The notes beneath the pieces are model-generated. The model was given only the letters and a program-made list of their open reading frames with translations, made no database searches and had not been told where the DNA came from. The position numbers were made by a program, and so were the translations under genes. A DNA stretch of 64,000 nucleotides from Capsaspora owczarzaki ATCC 30864 (lineage: Eukaryota > Opisthokonta > Filasterea), in the NCBI RefSeq assembly GCF_000151315.2, contig NW_011887298.1:1399695-1463694 (forward strand), given 5' to 3'. Shown here in pieces: positions 35,370-47,540 of the stretch; position 1 is the stretch's first letter; every line of letters begins with the position of its first letter.

Positions 35370-38131
35370 TCACTGAACAAACGTCTTGGTGTACGTGCCC
35401 TGCTGAAACGAGGTCGGAAGGACTCGGCAAATCATGCACTTGTCTCGACGCTCGATCATCCATTGAGCACACGCAACGCAGACACATGCGTGGTGACAAG
35501 GCATCAGCTTGGCATTCGTCGGGGCGTTGTAACAGACCAAGCACTCGCGATCGCTGCCCTCGATAGTCTCTTCCTCGTTTGCTCCTGCAGCTTCTTCCCC
35601 AGACAATCGCCTCAAAATTTCGCCGAACGAGGGTCGGTCAATTCGTGCAGTTTCGAGACAATCAGGCGCAAGATCCGCCGCCATGGCTTGAGCCGATTCT
35701 TTGTCCTGAGGGCTCCAGTCAATCGCCTTGTCAAGCACCGCATCGATTTTACGGCTCCTTTTCAGCTCGCGTCGAACAGTACCCATCAAGTCAATGCTGG
35801 GCGGCTGTCCAGTAACGAGCTCAAGCAGAATCATGCCGTACGAGTACACGTCTGTCTTGATGGAGACCTTGCCTTCGTCGCGATACTGTGGGCAGATGTA
35901 CTGTAATGTTCCTTGAACAGTCTGCGTGCGAATGTAGCTGTGTGCATCCACTTGAGCTGGGGCAGAGCGCGTCAGACCAAAGTCGGCGACCTTGGCATGA
36001 AAGTCAGCGGCCAAAAGTACATTGTCCGTCTTGAGATCCAGGTGGAACAGCGGCTGACGCGGAATGGCAGTCTGCACAAAGTGCATGGCGTTTGCAATAT
36101 CGGTCGCAATGGTTCGGCGCTGCTGCCAACTCAATGCAGGCGTGCCACCCTTGCGATCGAGACGATCGCGAACAGAACCGTTTGGCATCAGCTCGTACAC
36201 CAAGCAGCGCTCGTTGCCTTCCTGGGCATAGCACATGATGGTGACGATATTCGGGTGACGGAAACGCGAGAGGGCTTCGAGCTCGGCCTCGAACTGAGAG
36301 ATGCCTTGAGTTGAATCCGCTGCCAAGCGTTTGACCGCAACTCGCTGACCGCTCCACACACCAGAGTAGACGCTGCCAAATCCACCGCCACCGATGCGCT
36401 TGGACTCTGAAAACTGCGTCGTTGCTTGCGACAGGACTTGCTGCGACGTCGCATCAGACGCAGCGAGAGGCGAGTTGGGAGTATGGTCTAAGTGGGCAGG
36501 TTTCGGTGGAATGGCAGGAGGACTGGTTGCATTCTGAGGGCGAGTGCGCTGATTTCCGGCCCTGGAATTGAATCAAGTCAGAAAGACAGTCACAGCAACA
36601 AACTCCCACAAGACAAGGACACTCACGAGAACTCGCATTTTGCGGGAACGCTTTTGGATATAAGCTGAACGGCGCTTGCAGAGATCTGGTTGTCCGACAA
36701 ACTGTTGCAAGCGAACACGAACAATAAATTGTCAACGACGTTCAGTGTTCGATGGCTCATGTTGCTGCATCAAGTTGTTGGAAGACCCGCACACCCACAC
36801 CCCTGTACCACAACAGAACATACTTCAGTTTCGACAGGTTGGCCTTGTTTCGAAGCGCAGCTCCGATCGCCTGCGCTCCTGCATCACCGATTTGATTGGT
36901 GTGCATTCTATGCCAGATAAACATCAGAAGGAACCCACTGTTGAGCAAACTTGAAATGTGACAGGGGTCAACACGGGACCACAATACCCGAGCTGAGTCA
37001 GCGCTGTCGATGTCTGCAGGCCTTCGGCGACGGCACAAGCTCCAATGTCACTAATCCTGTTCACATCCAAGCTGCATCAACTCGGCCAAGTGAGTGTCGC
37101 GCCCCCAACAGCCTCTGTTACACCACCAGAACGTACTAAAGACTAGACAGGCTGGCCTTGTTTCGAAGCGCAGATCCGATCGCCTGAGCTCCACCGTCGC
37201 CGATTTGATTGGTGAACATCCTAAGTCAGATAGACATTAGTACCAAACCATTCGTGAGCACAGACGAAGATGCGACAAAAGCTCAAACGTGCGACTACAA
37301 TACCCGAGCTGAGTCAGCGCAGTCGACGCCTGCAGGCCTTCAGCGATGGCAAAAGCGCCAATGTCACCAATCTTGTTGTTGCTCAAACTATATCAGATCG
37401 GTAAAGTTAGTGCTGCACGCCCAGCAGTCCCTGTGACACCACCATAACGTACTGAAGAATAGACAGGTTGGCCTTGTTTCGAAGCGCAGATCCGATCGCC
37501 TGAGCTCCAGCGTCGCCGATTTGATTGATGAACATCCTAAGTCAGATAGACATTAGTACCAAACCATTCGTGAGCACAGACGAAGATGCGACAGGAGGTC
37601 AACATGCGACGACAATACCCGAGCTCAGTCAGCGCAGTCGACGCCTGCAAGCCTTCAGCGACGGCAAAAGCTCCAATGTCACTAATCTTGTTCTCGTTCA
37701 AGCTGCATCAACTCGAACAAGTTAGTGTAGCGCGCCCAATAGCCTCTGTGACACCACCAGACAAGTACCTGAGTGCAATCAAGGTCGACTTGTTCCGAAG
37801 CGCAGATCCGATCGCTTGTGCTCCTGCGTCGCCAATCTGGTTGTCAGACAACCTATTGGATACAATTCAGGTCAAAACTCATCTCGAACGACTCCCTTCC
37901 TTGTTCCTGCCTTACTCGAGATATTGCAAATTGCCATTCGCCTTGAGACCCTCGGCAATGACCAAAGCATCGTCATGTGTGATATCTGAGCGTGCGAGTC
38001 TTGATGTCGCCAAACAAGTCAGCGCACAGCAACGACTACGCCTCGGTCTTGGACGATACATACATGACCCGACTGGAGGACTTGGCCTTTTCAAACAGCT
38101 CACGCTGCCGCGGTGTCCATGCTGAAGCCAT
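35370..38131 (-). CDS. LRR-TKL kinase-RING fusion protein
   Basis: Eleven exons: 38064-38131, 37916-37999, 37769-37852, 37619-37702, 37453-37536, 37304-37387, 37137-37220, 36988-37071, 36824-36907, 36627-36701, 35370-36561; 668 residues. A short helix (MASAWTPRQRELFEKAKSSS) precedes eight 84-nt LRR exons plus one shortened one, all breaking in the same phase. The last exon has a Pro-rich linker (PPAIPPKPAH), then a TKL/IRAK-Pelle-like kinase: ATTQFSESKRIGGGGFG, VAVKRL, HLDLKTDN (HLD where HRD is usual), DFGLTR, and CPQYRDE where APE is usual. A C3HC4 RING follows (CLVC, PCHHACVCVACAQW, CMICR). Catalytic Lys, Asp, Asn and DFG are kept, so activity is likely. RING suggests E3 ubiquitin ligase function. 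No membrane segment is seen. Upstream ligands and substrates unknown. Confidence 0.87.
36824..37852 (-). repeat. Tandemly duplicated two-exon LRR blocks, period about 315 bp
   Basis: Exon starts at 36824, 37137, 37453 and 37769 recur every 313-316 bp, and the alternating partner exons at 36988, 37304 and 37619 do the same. Each block has two LRR exons and two introns. The blocks at 37137-37452 and 37453-37768 are nearly identical even in their introns: both carry CCTAAGTCAGATAGACATTA and later GTGAGCACAGACGAAGATGC. This is the mark of a recent in-gene duplication or conversion. Confidence 0.85.
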
Positions 38132-39018
38132 CTGCAATAGTATGATCAGAACAACAGTCAGCACGAGCACGCTTTTTGCTGTTGCCAATGTTGAGCCCAC
38201 TCCCACTCCCCTCCCCTTCAGTTCCGGCCGTCTTGGTGTGACTTGTTACGCCTCGTTCACTGCCCTTGGAACGAGACTCCACAACACGACAGAGCTGCTT
38301 TGCGCCTCATTCGTGAAGCGGTGGTTCTCGTTCTGAACCGCTTCTACAGCCGAGTGGTCGATCCCAGACAACCCCCAGCGCTCTCACCGCCCACCCACTC
38401 ACTACGCCCATCGACAACATCAACCCAAGCTGATCCAGCGGCGAAGGTGGTGCTTGAGCCTCGGCGACAGCGTGGACCGAGCGAAACGAGAAGTGATGTG
38501 CTCACAAACAGCCAAATCCACAACAAAGACTTTGACTCTGACACCAACCAACAACAAGACACCCGTGCGATGACTTGTTGGCTTGTTCGATGAGACGTGT
38601 GAGTGTGAGTGTGTGGATAGACATGGCGTCGCACGAAGACCAGAAGCAAAATGGATGGAAAGCAGCAGAGCAAACAAGCGAAAATCAACAATCAAAGCTG
38701 TCAACCTGAATAATTTGGAAAGCAGAACCAGAAAAACAGAGTGAATTGAATGATGGTTGCTTGGGTTAATATTCCGAAAAGTAAAATCGGATATTGCCAA
38801 CCTCCAATAGGCCGGCATCCTGGAATATGAACAGAATCAACAAGACATTCCAGTAAATTTGACAGCAGTTTGAACGAATGAACGACCGATGGGCACCGCG
38901 TTCTCGGATCAGGCACTGTAGTACTGTATAGTACAACCAGCATGGTACAAGGGTTACAGAATTGTAATTGTCAAAGCAAGATCGGACAGGAGGCCGCCAA
39001 TCAAACTCCCTCACCCTC
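38132..39018. other. Spacer upstream of LRR-TKL-RING gene
   Basis: Contains the promoter side of the LRR-TKL-RING gene on the left and the 3' flank of the helicase remnant on the right. Short GTGTGAGTG and TACTGTA repeats are present. No reading frame shows a domain. Confidence 0.45.
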
Positions 39019-39990
39019 TCACTTCACCAGACACACGATGGAAACACTGTCGTGGAAGGCGATGGCCTCTGGGGCAGCGCGAATCGACTCGGTCTGGAAA
39101 TCGAGAACGCGCAACGAGGTCAGGGCGGAGACACGCGAGAGAGCGACATACGCCTGCCCAGATTCGAACGCCCGCGAAAGGGACACTTCCGCGCAATCCA
39201 ACGTCAGCCCTTGCGAACGGTGAATCGAGATGGCCCAGCCGAGCGCCAACGGCACCTGCAGGCGTTGACTAGCTCCAGTAGCATCGCTGGGCAGCGCAAA
39301 TGCCGCTGGCGAAACGACGCGTTCCGTGCCAGTGCGAACAAAGCGAACCAGGGGATAGCGCTCGTTGTTGGCCAGCTCCTGCTGTCGAAGCTCCGTGTAC
39401 GCTGGGGCATTGGCAGCTTGGGGCCGGCCATTCGCGGCCGCCATGCCTCCGTTTGGCGCTGGCCGGGCAAAGCCCACGACCACTCCACGCGCACCGTTAA
39501 CGAGTCCTTGAGCCACGTCCAGGTTCCGTAGCAGGATGACTTGCGCCCCAACGCACAGCTCGAGTGTCCGCGGGGCCTGCACGCTCAGGTCGAGCATCGA
39601 TGTGACGCGCGAGTCGCCGTCCGGTGTATCGCGCGCGTAAAAAGTCATGCGCTCTCCCGAAAGCTGCGCCAGACGCTGTTGATTGATCGAGACAACCATG
39701 TCAGTGTGCGTGCATAGCCGTGTCGCGAGGGCACCGTGCTGCTCGATTTGCTGGGATCCAGTGGCCAAAAGGGTGTCCGCAACCTCCTGGCAGCAGTCAC
39801 CGCGGCGTAGCTTGCGCAAAAGCTCAATAAACCCCAAGTCGTTTTGACGATGAATCTGGCGCAACTCGAGCGTGACTGGGACGGCCTTTTGCCAACAGGC
39901 TGCCTCGAAGGCAAACTTGCGACGCTGGTTTGTGACGTGGTTTAGGTAGTGCGCTGCAGGAGCTGGAGAAAGTCGCCGCAAAGAATCAGC
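39019..39990 (-). pseudogene. Broken, 5'-truncated PIF1-like DNA helicase
   Basis: The open frame gives the C-terminal helicase half of a PIF1-family protein: KFAFEAACWQKAVPVTLELRQ, LCTHTDMVVSINQQRLAQL, VGAQVILLRNLDVAQGLVNG, PLALGWAISIHRSQGLTLD, QAYVALSRVSALTSLRVLDF. These are late motifs of the superfamily 1B helicase, including the motif with HRSQG and the VALSR motif. Nothing resembling the Walker A part is found in the 970 bp beyond, up to the next gene. It looks like a truncated copy or decayed gene. Whether it came from a cellular PIF1 or from a PIF1-carrying element cannot be decided here. Confidence 0.7.
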
Positions 39991-40909
39991 TGAATTCCGC
40001 CAAAGGGCTTGTTTGACCCCAGCACTTGCTGGATGACTTGATTGAGCAAATCAAACAAGTAGGGGTGATATTTGCGAGGACTCGAGTCGCGTTCGTCCAG
40101 CCGGTGCGTTGGGATCGCAAAGTCTCAGATTGCGCACGATTTCTTGTCTGCGACTTGCAACTGACTTTGAATGTACTGCATGCGCCATTCCCCGTGTACA
40201 TTCGACCTTTTCAATCACTCGAGCCGTGTCCCATCTCATGTCGTAGATGTACTCGACTCGCCAAGAGGGCATCTGGATTTGGGGGGAGAGCCAGCGAGCG
40301 TTGGATTTCAGATTTCCTCCCCCTTTTCTGTCACCCCGTCACCCACCTCAAAAGTTGCACCATGTAGTAAATTCGCCGCGCTTAGGCAACTTTTTTTTCT
40401 GGTTTCTCCCCCATTCCCTCCATCTATCTGCATCTGCAGCTGAGGGCCCAGCAACAATAGCAGCAAAACGCCGCTTTAACAACTCAATACGGCGCGTTTT
40501 CCAAAAGCAGCAAGCACGTCGAACTGTGGCGATCGCTTTTTTTTGGCGTACCGCGTTCCAGAGACGGCGAGCCGAGTGCGTACTCTACAATGCATCGATC
40601 GCGACACACACTCGACCGAGGGGCAAGAGAGGGTGGCTCCAGTTCGAGCTTCCTGGCTGGGGCCCTTTTCGGCGAAACGGTTGCTTTTGCAGCGATTTGC
40701 AGCGGGCGATCGCCACAGTTGCGCTCCTTCGTCCACTTTGCCAATCCAGTCTTCCGCTTTTGCACCTGCATTGTCGTTTGAGCACAATGTTGCACTGTGC
40801 GCCATCCTGCCGTGATCTCGTCATCGCGCCTTCGTTCCAATCGAGTGTTGGCGCGGCGCGGTTTCAAAAGCGCCGCGGTTTCCGTTGCACGTTTTTGCCA
40901 GTCTTCCTT

Positions 40910-40940
<31 letters not shown>

Positions 40941-40963
40941 CGATTCGTTCCGTTTTCTTTGCC
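39991..40963. other. Spacer upstream of ABC transporter
   Basis: The first part adjoins the helicase remnant; the rest is upstream of the ABC transporter start, with T-rich runs at about 40910-40940 immediately before its ATG (probable 5' UTR). Several frames are open in both strands at 40480-40960 but none has a recognisable domain. Confidence 0.45.
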
Positions 40964-41359
40964 ATGAGTGAACCTCAGATTACGTTCGAGCTGCCAGAGA
41001 CGCACTTTGGCGCGCGTGGTTCGGCAGACAGCACGGACGGAGAGTCGCGTGAGGCGTCGCGCCTGGCGTCGCGCGCGCAGAGCTCTGCAGGATTGCTCGC
41101 CGTGCAGCAGGAGCGCATGGACCCGTCGCGCACGTCGCACACCGACCCCCAGCGCGTGCTCTATGCGCGCGACTTTCGCCGTGCATACTACCCGCCTGCG
41201 TCCATGACCTCGCTGGATGTCGTCCGCGATCCGCATCACGAGGACTTTGACATGCGCCACTACTATGTCGAGTTTGTCGACAAGTGGTTCCCTGGCCGTC
41301 CGCTCGGCGGTTTCCTCGAGTTCCGGTTCGTTCTCTTTAGTCTTTCTTCTTCTCTTCTC

Positions 41360-41415
<56 letters not shown>

Positions 41416-44400
41416 TCTCTCACTGATTGGGTGGGTTGGTGGGTGGGTGGATGGGCAATCGAACAACTGTGCTGTTTTAGCACCTTATTCCTCCGTTTGC
41501 TAAACTTCCGCACCGTTTCGTTTCCCCCAAAAAACCAAAAAAAAGCGAAAAATTCCCCGTGCTTCCGTTGGGTCTTTTTTTCGTTGTTCTGTCTTGGCTG
41601 TTGGAGTGCGAGAATCAACGCATCAAATCATCGCAATATTGTGATACAAAGAGGAGGGAAAGGGGGGAAAGAGTGAAGAGTAAAGCAGGGGGAGCAAACT
41701 CACTGAGGCGATCGAAACGGAATTGAGTTGTTCTTCACCGTCCACGTGTGCTGCTCTGAATCTGGATGGTTGCGTCACACCCCCTCCCCCGTTTTACACT
41801 TGCTCTGAGATGAGACCACACTCATAAAGCACGCTCATAAAATGCACTGACATTCGATGATGATCTCATTGGCGATTCGTGATTTTTTTTAAAAAATTCG
41901 CTCAACCTTTTGATTTTGTTATTTTCAAAATCGCAATCACCAATAGCGACATTTCGTTCCGTGCCACGGTCAACAAGGAGCGCCATGTTCACAACGTGTG
42001 GTCGGACTTCAAGCAGATGGTTGGCATCAACCCGCGCCCCGAGACGACCGAGTACGCCGTCCTCGATGGCGTTTCAGGCTACCTGGAGGTAACAAACTCC
42101 CGCTTTTGCCCGATTGCTGCTCGAGCTTTTCCCGCAATTGTTCACCCACATTGCTCATCTTTCGACTTTGATCATCTTGCTAGCCTGGTGACATGTGCAT
42201 CGTGCTCGGCGGCCCGTCGTCTGGCAAGACCTCCCTGCTCAAAGCCCTCTCCAACCGACTGAGCAACGCTGTTCGCGGCATCATCCAAGTCAACGGCCAG
42301 AAGGTGCCCGACAACTTTAACCGCGTTATTGGTCTGGTTCCTCAGCAGGACATTCACATTCGTACGTGAGCACACGACTGTATTCGTGCGGTTGGTTTTG
42401 TGCGTTTGGATGACTCTGACTTTAACGCTCACACTCTTGTGACCAACACAGCCACCCTGACCGTGAAGGAGACCCTGCGTTTCGCTGCCGAGCTGCAGCT
42501 CCCCGAATCCATGCCGTCTGAAGACAAGAACGACCACGTAAGTTTGCAGACGGAATTATCAGACCCTGCTGCTTTTTGGCCCCTTCCTAAAGTCTTGGTT
42601 GTCACGCTACAGGTCGATGTCGTGCTCAAGCTCCTCGGTCTGGCGCACGCCGCGGACACGATGCTGGGCAACAACCTGATTCGCGGTGTCTCGGGTGGTG
42701 AAAAGAAGCGCGTCACGATTGGTGTCGAGCTTCTCAAGACTCCCAACTTGATGCTGTTTGGTCAGTATTCTTCCATCCGCGCCTGTTTTTCTTTTTTTTT
42801 TTTTTTTGGTGCGTGGCTTCCTTGCGAGCCATTGTGCTTACCCTGCCGTTTTGTTTTTGTTCGATGCACGCAACAGACGAGCCGACGACGGGTCTGGATT
42901 CCGCCGCCGCCTTCAACGTCATGAATCACGTCCGCGGCATTGCGGACGTCGGCTTCCCGTGCATGGTCGCTCTGCTCCAGCCGTCCAAGGAGCTCTACGA
43001 TCTGTTCAACAAGGTCCTGTTGATTAGCAACGGCCAGATTGTCTACTTTGGTCCCAAGGACGACGCCCTCCCGTATTTCGAGTCGATTGGCATCTCGTGC
43101 CCCGCCGGCCTGAACCCTGCCGAATTCCTCGGTGCGTCATTCTTTTTTTTTTTTTTTGCTTTTGTTTTGTTTGGGTTGCCCTCAGAAAGAATGACGCTTC
43201 ATCGAACGTTCTTGCGTTTTCTTACCTTTCTCTGTTGACTCCCAAAACAGCCCAAGTCGCCGATCACCCCGAAAAGTTTGTCGCGCCGTCCGTCTCGGCA
43301 GAGCTGTCGACCGAGCACTTCCACGAGCAGTTCCGCAAGTCTGACATTTACGCCGAGCTTGGCCGCAAGCTGTGGAAGGGCGTGGCTCCTCGCAACGCGC
43401 CTCCTCCGGCCAACCCGAATGTCGTTCCCAAGTACTCGAATTCCGTGTGGACTCAGTTTAAACTGAACTTGGACCGCGCCATCAAGGTATTGTTTTTGTT
43501 GTTGTGCTCGGGTATTGATCGGTCGGTTTGCTCCGCCTCTTTCGCTCATGCTCACCTTGATCATTTTCTTTTCTCTCCTATCTCCCGACAGATCAACTTG
43601 CGCGACCCTGCCGGGTTGCAGGTGCGAATTTCGCGCAGTATCATGACCGGCTTCATTGTCGGTACCTTGTTCGTCCAGCTGGGATCGGACCAAGTTGGCG
43701 CCCGCAACAAGCTCGGTGTCATTATCAACAGCGTGGCCTTTTTTGCTTTTGGTGCTGCTGCCATGATTCCGCTGTACCTGGACGAGCGCAGTGTCTACAA
43801 CTCGCAGCGCTCTGCCAAGTACTTCCAGCCATTCTCGTACTTTGCCGCCGTCAATCTTGCCGACATTCCCTTCACCATTCTCGAAGTTCTCCTATTTTCC
43901 ATCATTCTCTACTTTACCGTTGGTCTTCGCAGCGGTGCTGGCTACTTTTTCTACTGGGTCTTTATGAATCTTGCTGTCGCCCTGTGGTCCAACTCGTTCT
44001 GCCGCGCCATGACCACCATCGCTCCGTACGTACCCTTTGTTTTTGGCAGTAGTGCCTCAAACCTGTGGTGCGACTCTGACTTTTTTTTTTTTTTTTTTCG
44101 GTTTGTTTTCACGTATGCTCAGGAGCTTTTCGATTGCCAACGCTGTCATTCCTGCCGTCATTGCCATCTTTTTGCTGTTCAATGGCTACCTTGTGCCGTA
44201 TGGCTCGTAAGTATTGGTGCAGCTTTCTGCAAATGTTGCCACGATCATGCTCGCTTCAGTTTCATCCTTTGACGGCTTTGTTTGCTCTCGCATTTGCCCA
44301 GGTTCCCTGAAGGCTGGAAGTGGATGTACTGGATCTCCCCCTTGCACTACAGCTACGAAGGCCTTGCCATCAACGAGTTTGAGGGCAATCCGCTGACATG

Positions 44401-46960
44401 CGACCCGGATCAGCTCGTGCCCCCGCCTTTTGCCCCCAACTTTACTGCCCCGTTCCCTTACGGCTTCAATGGCACCCAGACTTGCCCCTTCACGATGGGT
44501 GATCAGGTACGCGTTGTCATGTCTCCCCAAATAACTTGTTCAACATGTGGTCAAAGCTTGTTTGCCCTCCCCCTTTCATCGCTCACATCTTCTCTCTTCT
44601 CCTTTCCTTCTCCTATGCTATGTCTTTGCAGTACTTGGCCACCTACTCTGTCCAGATGGGCAACGACTGGATTGCCTGGGACATGGTCATCATGTACGTC
44701 TTCTACCTCTTCTTCCTGCTGGTCACGTTCGTTCTGCAAAAGTACGTCACGTTCGACGCCACGCACAACCCGCACGTCGAAACGACCGAAGACCGTGCCA
44801 ACCGTCGCAAGATTCTTGCCGCCAAGATGCTCAACAATGTGAAGAAAACAACCGTTTCCAGCGAGACAGCCAAGGCGTATCTCGAGTTCAAAAACCTCAG
44901 CTATTCGGTCGAGGTGGTTGATTCCAACAAGAAGAAGGTCCAGAAGCAGCTGCTGAAGGACATTAACGGTTATGTCAAGCCCGGAACAATGGTTGCGCTC
45001 ATGGGCCCTTCTGGCGCTGGCAAGACAACTCTGCTCGACGTTCTGGCCGATCGCAAGACGGGCGGTACCGTGACTGGCGAAATCCTGGTCAATGGTGCCC
45101 CGCGCAACGAGTTTTTCAAGCGTATTTCTGGCTACTGCGAACAGCAGGATATTCACTTTGCGCGCTCGACCGTGCGCGAGGCGATTGCGTTCTCGGCCAT
45201 GTGCCGCTTGCCCGAGGAGATGTCGGCCGAGGAAAAGTGGCGCATGGTGGACAATGTCATTGCCGAGCTCGACATGGAAGACATTGCCGAGGACATGGTC
45301 GGCACTCCGGCCGAAGGTGGTTTGTCTGCCGAGCAACGCAAGCGTCTGACCATTGCCGTCGAGCTGGTCACCGATCCGCCGCTCTTGTTCTTGGATGAGC
45401 CCACCTCGGGTCTGGACGCGTACGGTGCCGCGCTCGTCATGAACAAGATTGCTGAGATTGCCCGCAGCGGTCGCTCCGTCATTTGCACCATCCACCAACC
45501 CTCGGCCGAGCTCTTCCTCATGTTTGACCACCTCCTGCTTCTTCGTCCCGGCGGCCGCCAAGTGTTCTTTGGCTCTGTCGGTCAAAACCTTTCCCTGCTG
45601 CTTGGTTATGTCAAGGAGCACTTTGGTCTTACTTTCAAGAACGATCGCGTGAGTAGTAGTAGTAGGAGTAGTAGTAGCAGCCGCCGCCGCAGCAACAGCA
45701 ATAGTTGTTGTGGATTTTGTGATTGACGCAAGAAGGTGTTTGTGATTGCAACGTTGCTGATTTCTGACCTTGCTGGACTCTACAGAACCCGGCCGACTGG
45801 ATGATGGATACTGTCTGCACCGCTCCTGACAAGGATGGCGCTGCTCTCTGGGACGCCTCGGCAGAATGCAAGCAAGTCATTGATACTCTGGCAAAGGGCG
45901 TGACGCCGCCGGACGTGAAGCCGCCGCACTTTGAGCGCGCTCGATTCGCCACCTCGCTGGGAACGCAGCTGCGCGAGGTTTTCCCCCGTACCTTCCAAAT
46001 GTTCTGGCGCAACCCCTTGCTCGTCAAGGTTCGCTTTATGATTTACCTCGTCGTTGGTCTGATTCTCGGCTCCTTCCTGTGGCAGCAGCAGCTGGACCAG
46101 GCTGGCGCGACCAACCGCGTCGCCATCATGTTCTTTGGCATTGTGTTTGTTGCCTACGCCACCCACAGTGCCATTGGTGACATTATGGACATGCGGACGG
46201 TGTTTTACCGAGAAAAGATGGCAGGCAGCTACCGTGTCACTGCGATTGCCATTTCGATTGTCCTGACAGAAATTCCCTACCACGTCATTTACGTGACCTT
46301 CTATGTCGTGCCCATGTACTGGATTTCCGGTCTCAATCCCGATGCCGGCCGCTTCTTTTTCTTCTACCTGGTCTTCTTCACGGCCTATCTCTGCTCGCTG
46401 GCCTTTGCCCAGTTCATTGCTGTCGTGTCTCCCAATCCCGCTGTGGCCAATGCTCTTGCTCCGACCCTGACGACCTTTTTCTTTGTAAGACATGGGGTGG
46501 TGGTGGTGGTGGTGGTGGTGTGGATTTTGCTGTTGCTGCTGTTGTTTTTGGCTGGAAACGTTGCTCACCAAGTCTTCCGATTTCCCTCCCCCCCTTTTTT
46601 CGTCCTCTTTGACAGATCTTTGCTGGCTTCCTCATTCCCAAGGAAAGCATGGGCTGGTACTGGCGTTGGTTCTACTACATTGACTACTTTTCGTACTGCA
46701 TCAGCGCGTTCACTGTCAACGAGTTTTCTGGGCTCGAGTTCCACTGCGATGAAAAGTCGTACGTGAACGTCACCAGTCCCTACGACCCTTCGCAGTACAA
46801 GCTGTACTGCCCGCTCACCAAGGGCGAGGACATTTTCGCCATCTTCAACCTCGATGCCACCTCCAAGTGGCGCGATTGGGGCATTCTCCTTTGCTTCTAT
46901 GCATTCTTCTCTGCGTTGGTCTTTGTCGGCATGCGCTTCTACTCTGCGCTGAAGCGTTAA
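40964..46960 (+). CDS. Full-size PDR-type ABCG transporter
   Basis: Thirteen exons: 40964-41325, 41947-42088, 42184-42361, 42452-42537, 42613-42760, 42877-43131, 43251-43486, 43592-44025, 44123-44206, 44302-44506, 44632-45648, 45786-46484, 46616-46960; 1396 residues, normal for full-size ABCG/PDR proteins. Order is NBD1-TMD1-NBD2-TMD2. NBD1: GGPSSGKTS, VSGGEKKRV, LFDEPTTGLDS. NBD2: GPSGAGKTTLLDVLADRKT, LSAEQRKRL, LFLDEPTSGLDA. Both ATP sites look intact, with a slightly unusual NBD2 signature (LSAEQ). TMDs show the family patterns (FPEGWKWMYWISPLHYSYEG; PKESMGWYWRWFYYIDYFSY). Such pumps export hydrophobic compounds or lipids across the plasma membrane. The first intron carries a TC microsatellite; exon 9 is only 84 nt. 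Confidence 0.93.
41363..41412. repeat. (TC)n microsatellite in ABC transporter intron 1
   Basis: About 25 TC dinucleotides near the 5' side of the first intron (41326-41946). It lies on the transcribed strand as a pyrimidine tract but far from the 3' splice site. Confidence 0.95.
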
Positions 46961-47540
46961 GCCATTGGACAGTTGGGCGTTGCACCAATGAGGCTGTGTT
47001 GCATTTGTTTTTCTTGCATGATGCTGGTTTGTGTGTGTGTGTGTGTGTGTTGTCTTTTTGTATCAGGCCCTAAAAATAACTATTGTGTTTTTATATCTGC
47101 GTGTATTGTTCCTATTGACGGTCCTCTTCGGGAAGCTTGGAAGGGTAGACTGCAAAAATCCTTTTTACGTACAGTGTCTGACGAACTGGGCTCATCTCTA
47201 AATCGGTCTTTCCCCTCATTCGTCACTGTATTCTCGGTAAACGGCGCTTTCTCATCGATTCTGTGTGCTGTCGCATTGATTCCAGGTTCAGGTTCCCGGT
47301 CAAGATCGTCTCTTCCTTTTTTTTTGACGGCGAAATTTCCACTCTACTCTGGCCATTCAGCTCAATCCCTCGACCTTGCCACCTTCTTCCAAGTCGCGAA
47401 TCTCCAATCCATTGCAAGTGTTCATCCTTTCTTGATTCAATGTCAATTTCATTCAATTTCATTCAATTTCATCAATTGAGATTTTCAATTCAGTCCATTT
47501 TGACGTTAACGCAGATTTTTTCATAATTTTTTTTAGCAGA
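46961..47540. other. Spacer: ABC transporter 3' flank and eEF1B promoter
   Basis: Contains a GT run near 47030-47050 and TTCAATTTCA repeats near 47445-47475. The eEF1B start is preceded by TTTTTTTTAGCAGA, which looks like a splice acceptor, so a noncoding first exon may lie in this stretch. No gene is supported. Confidence 0.45.
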
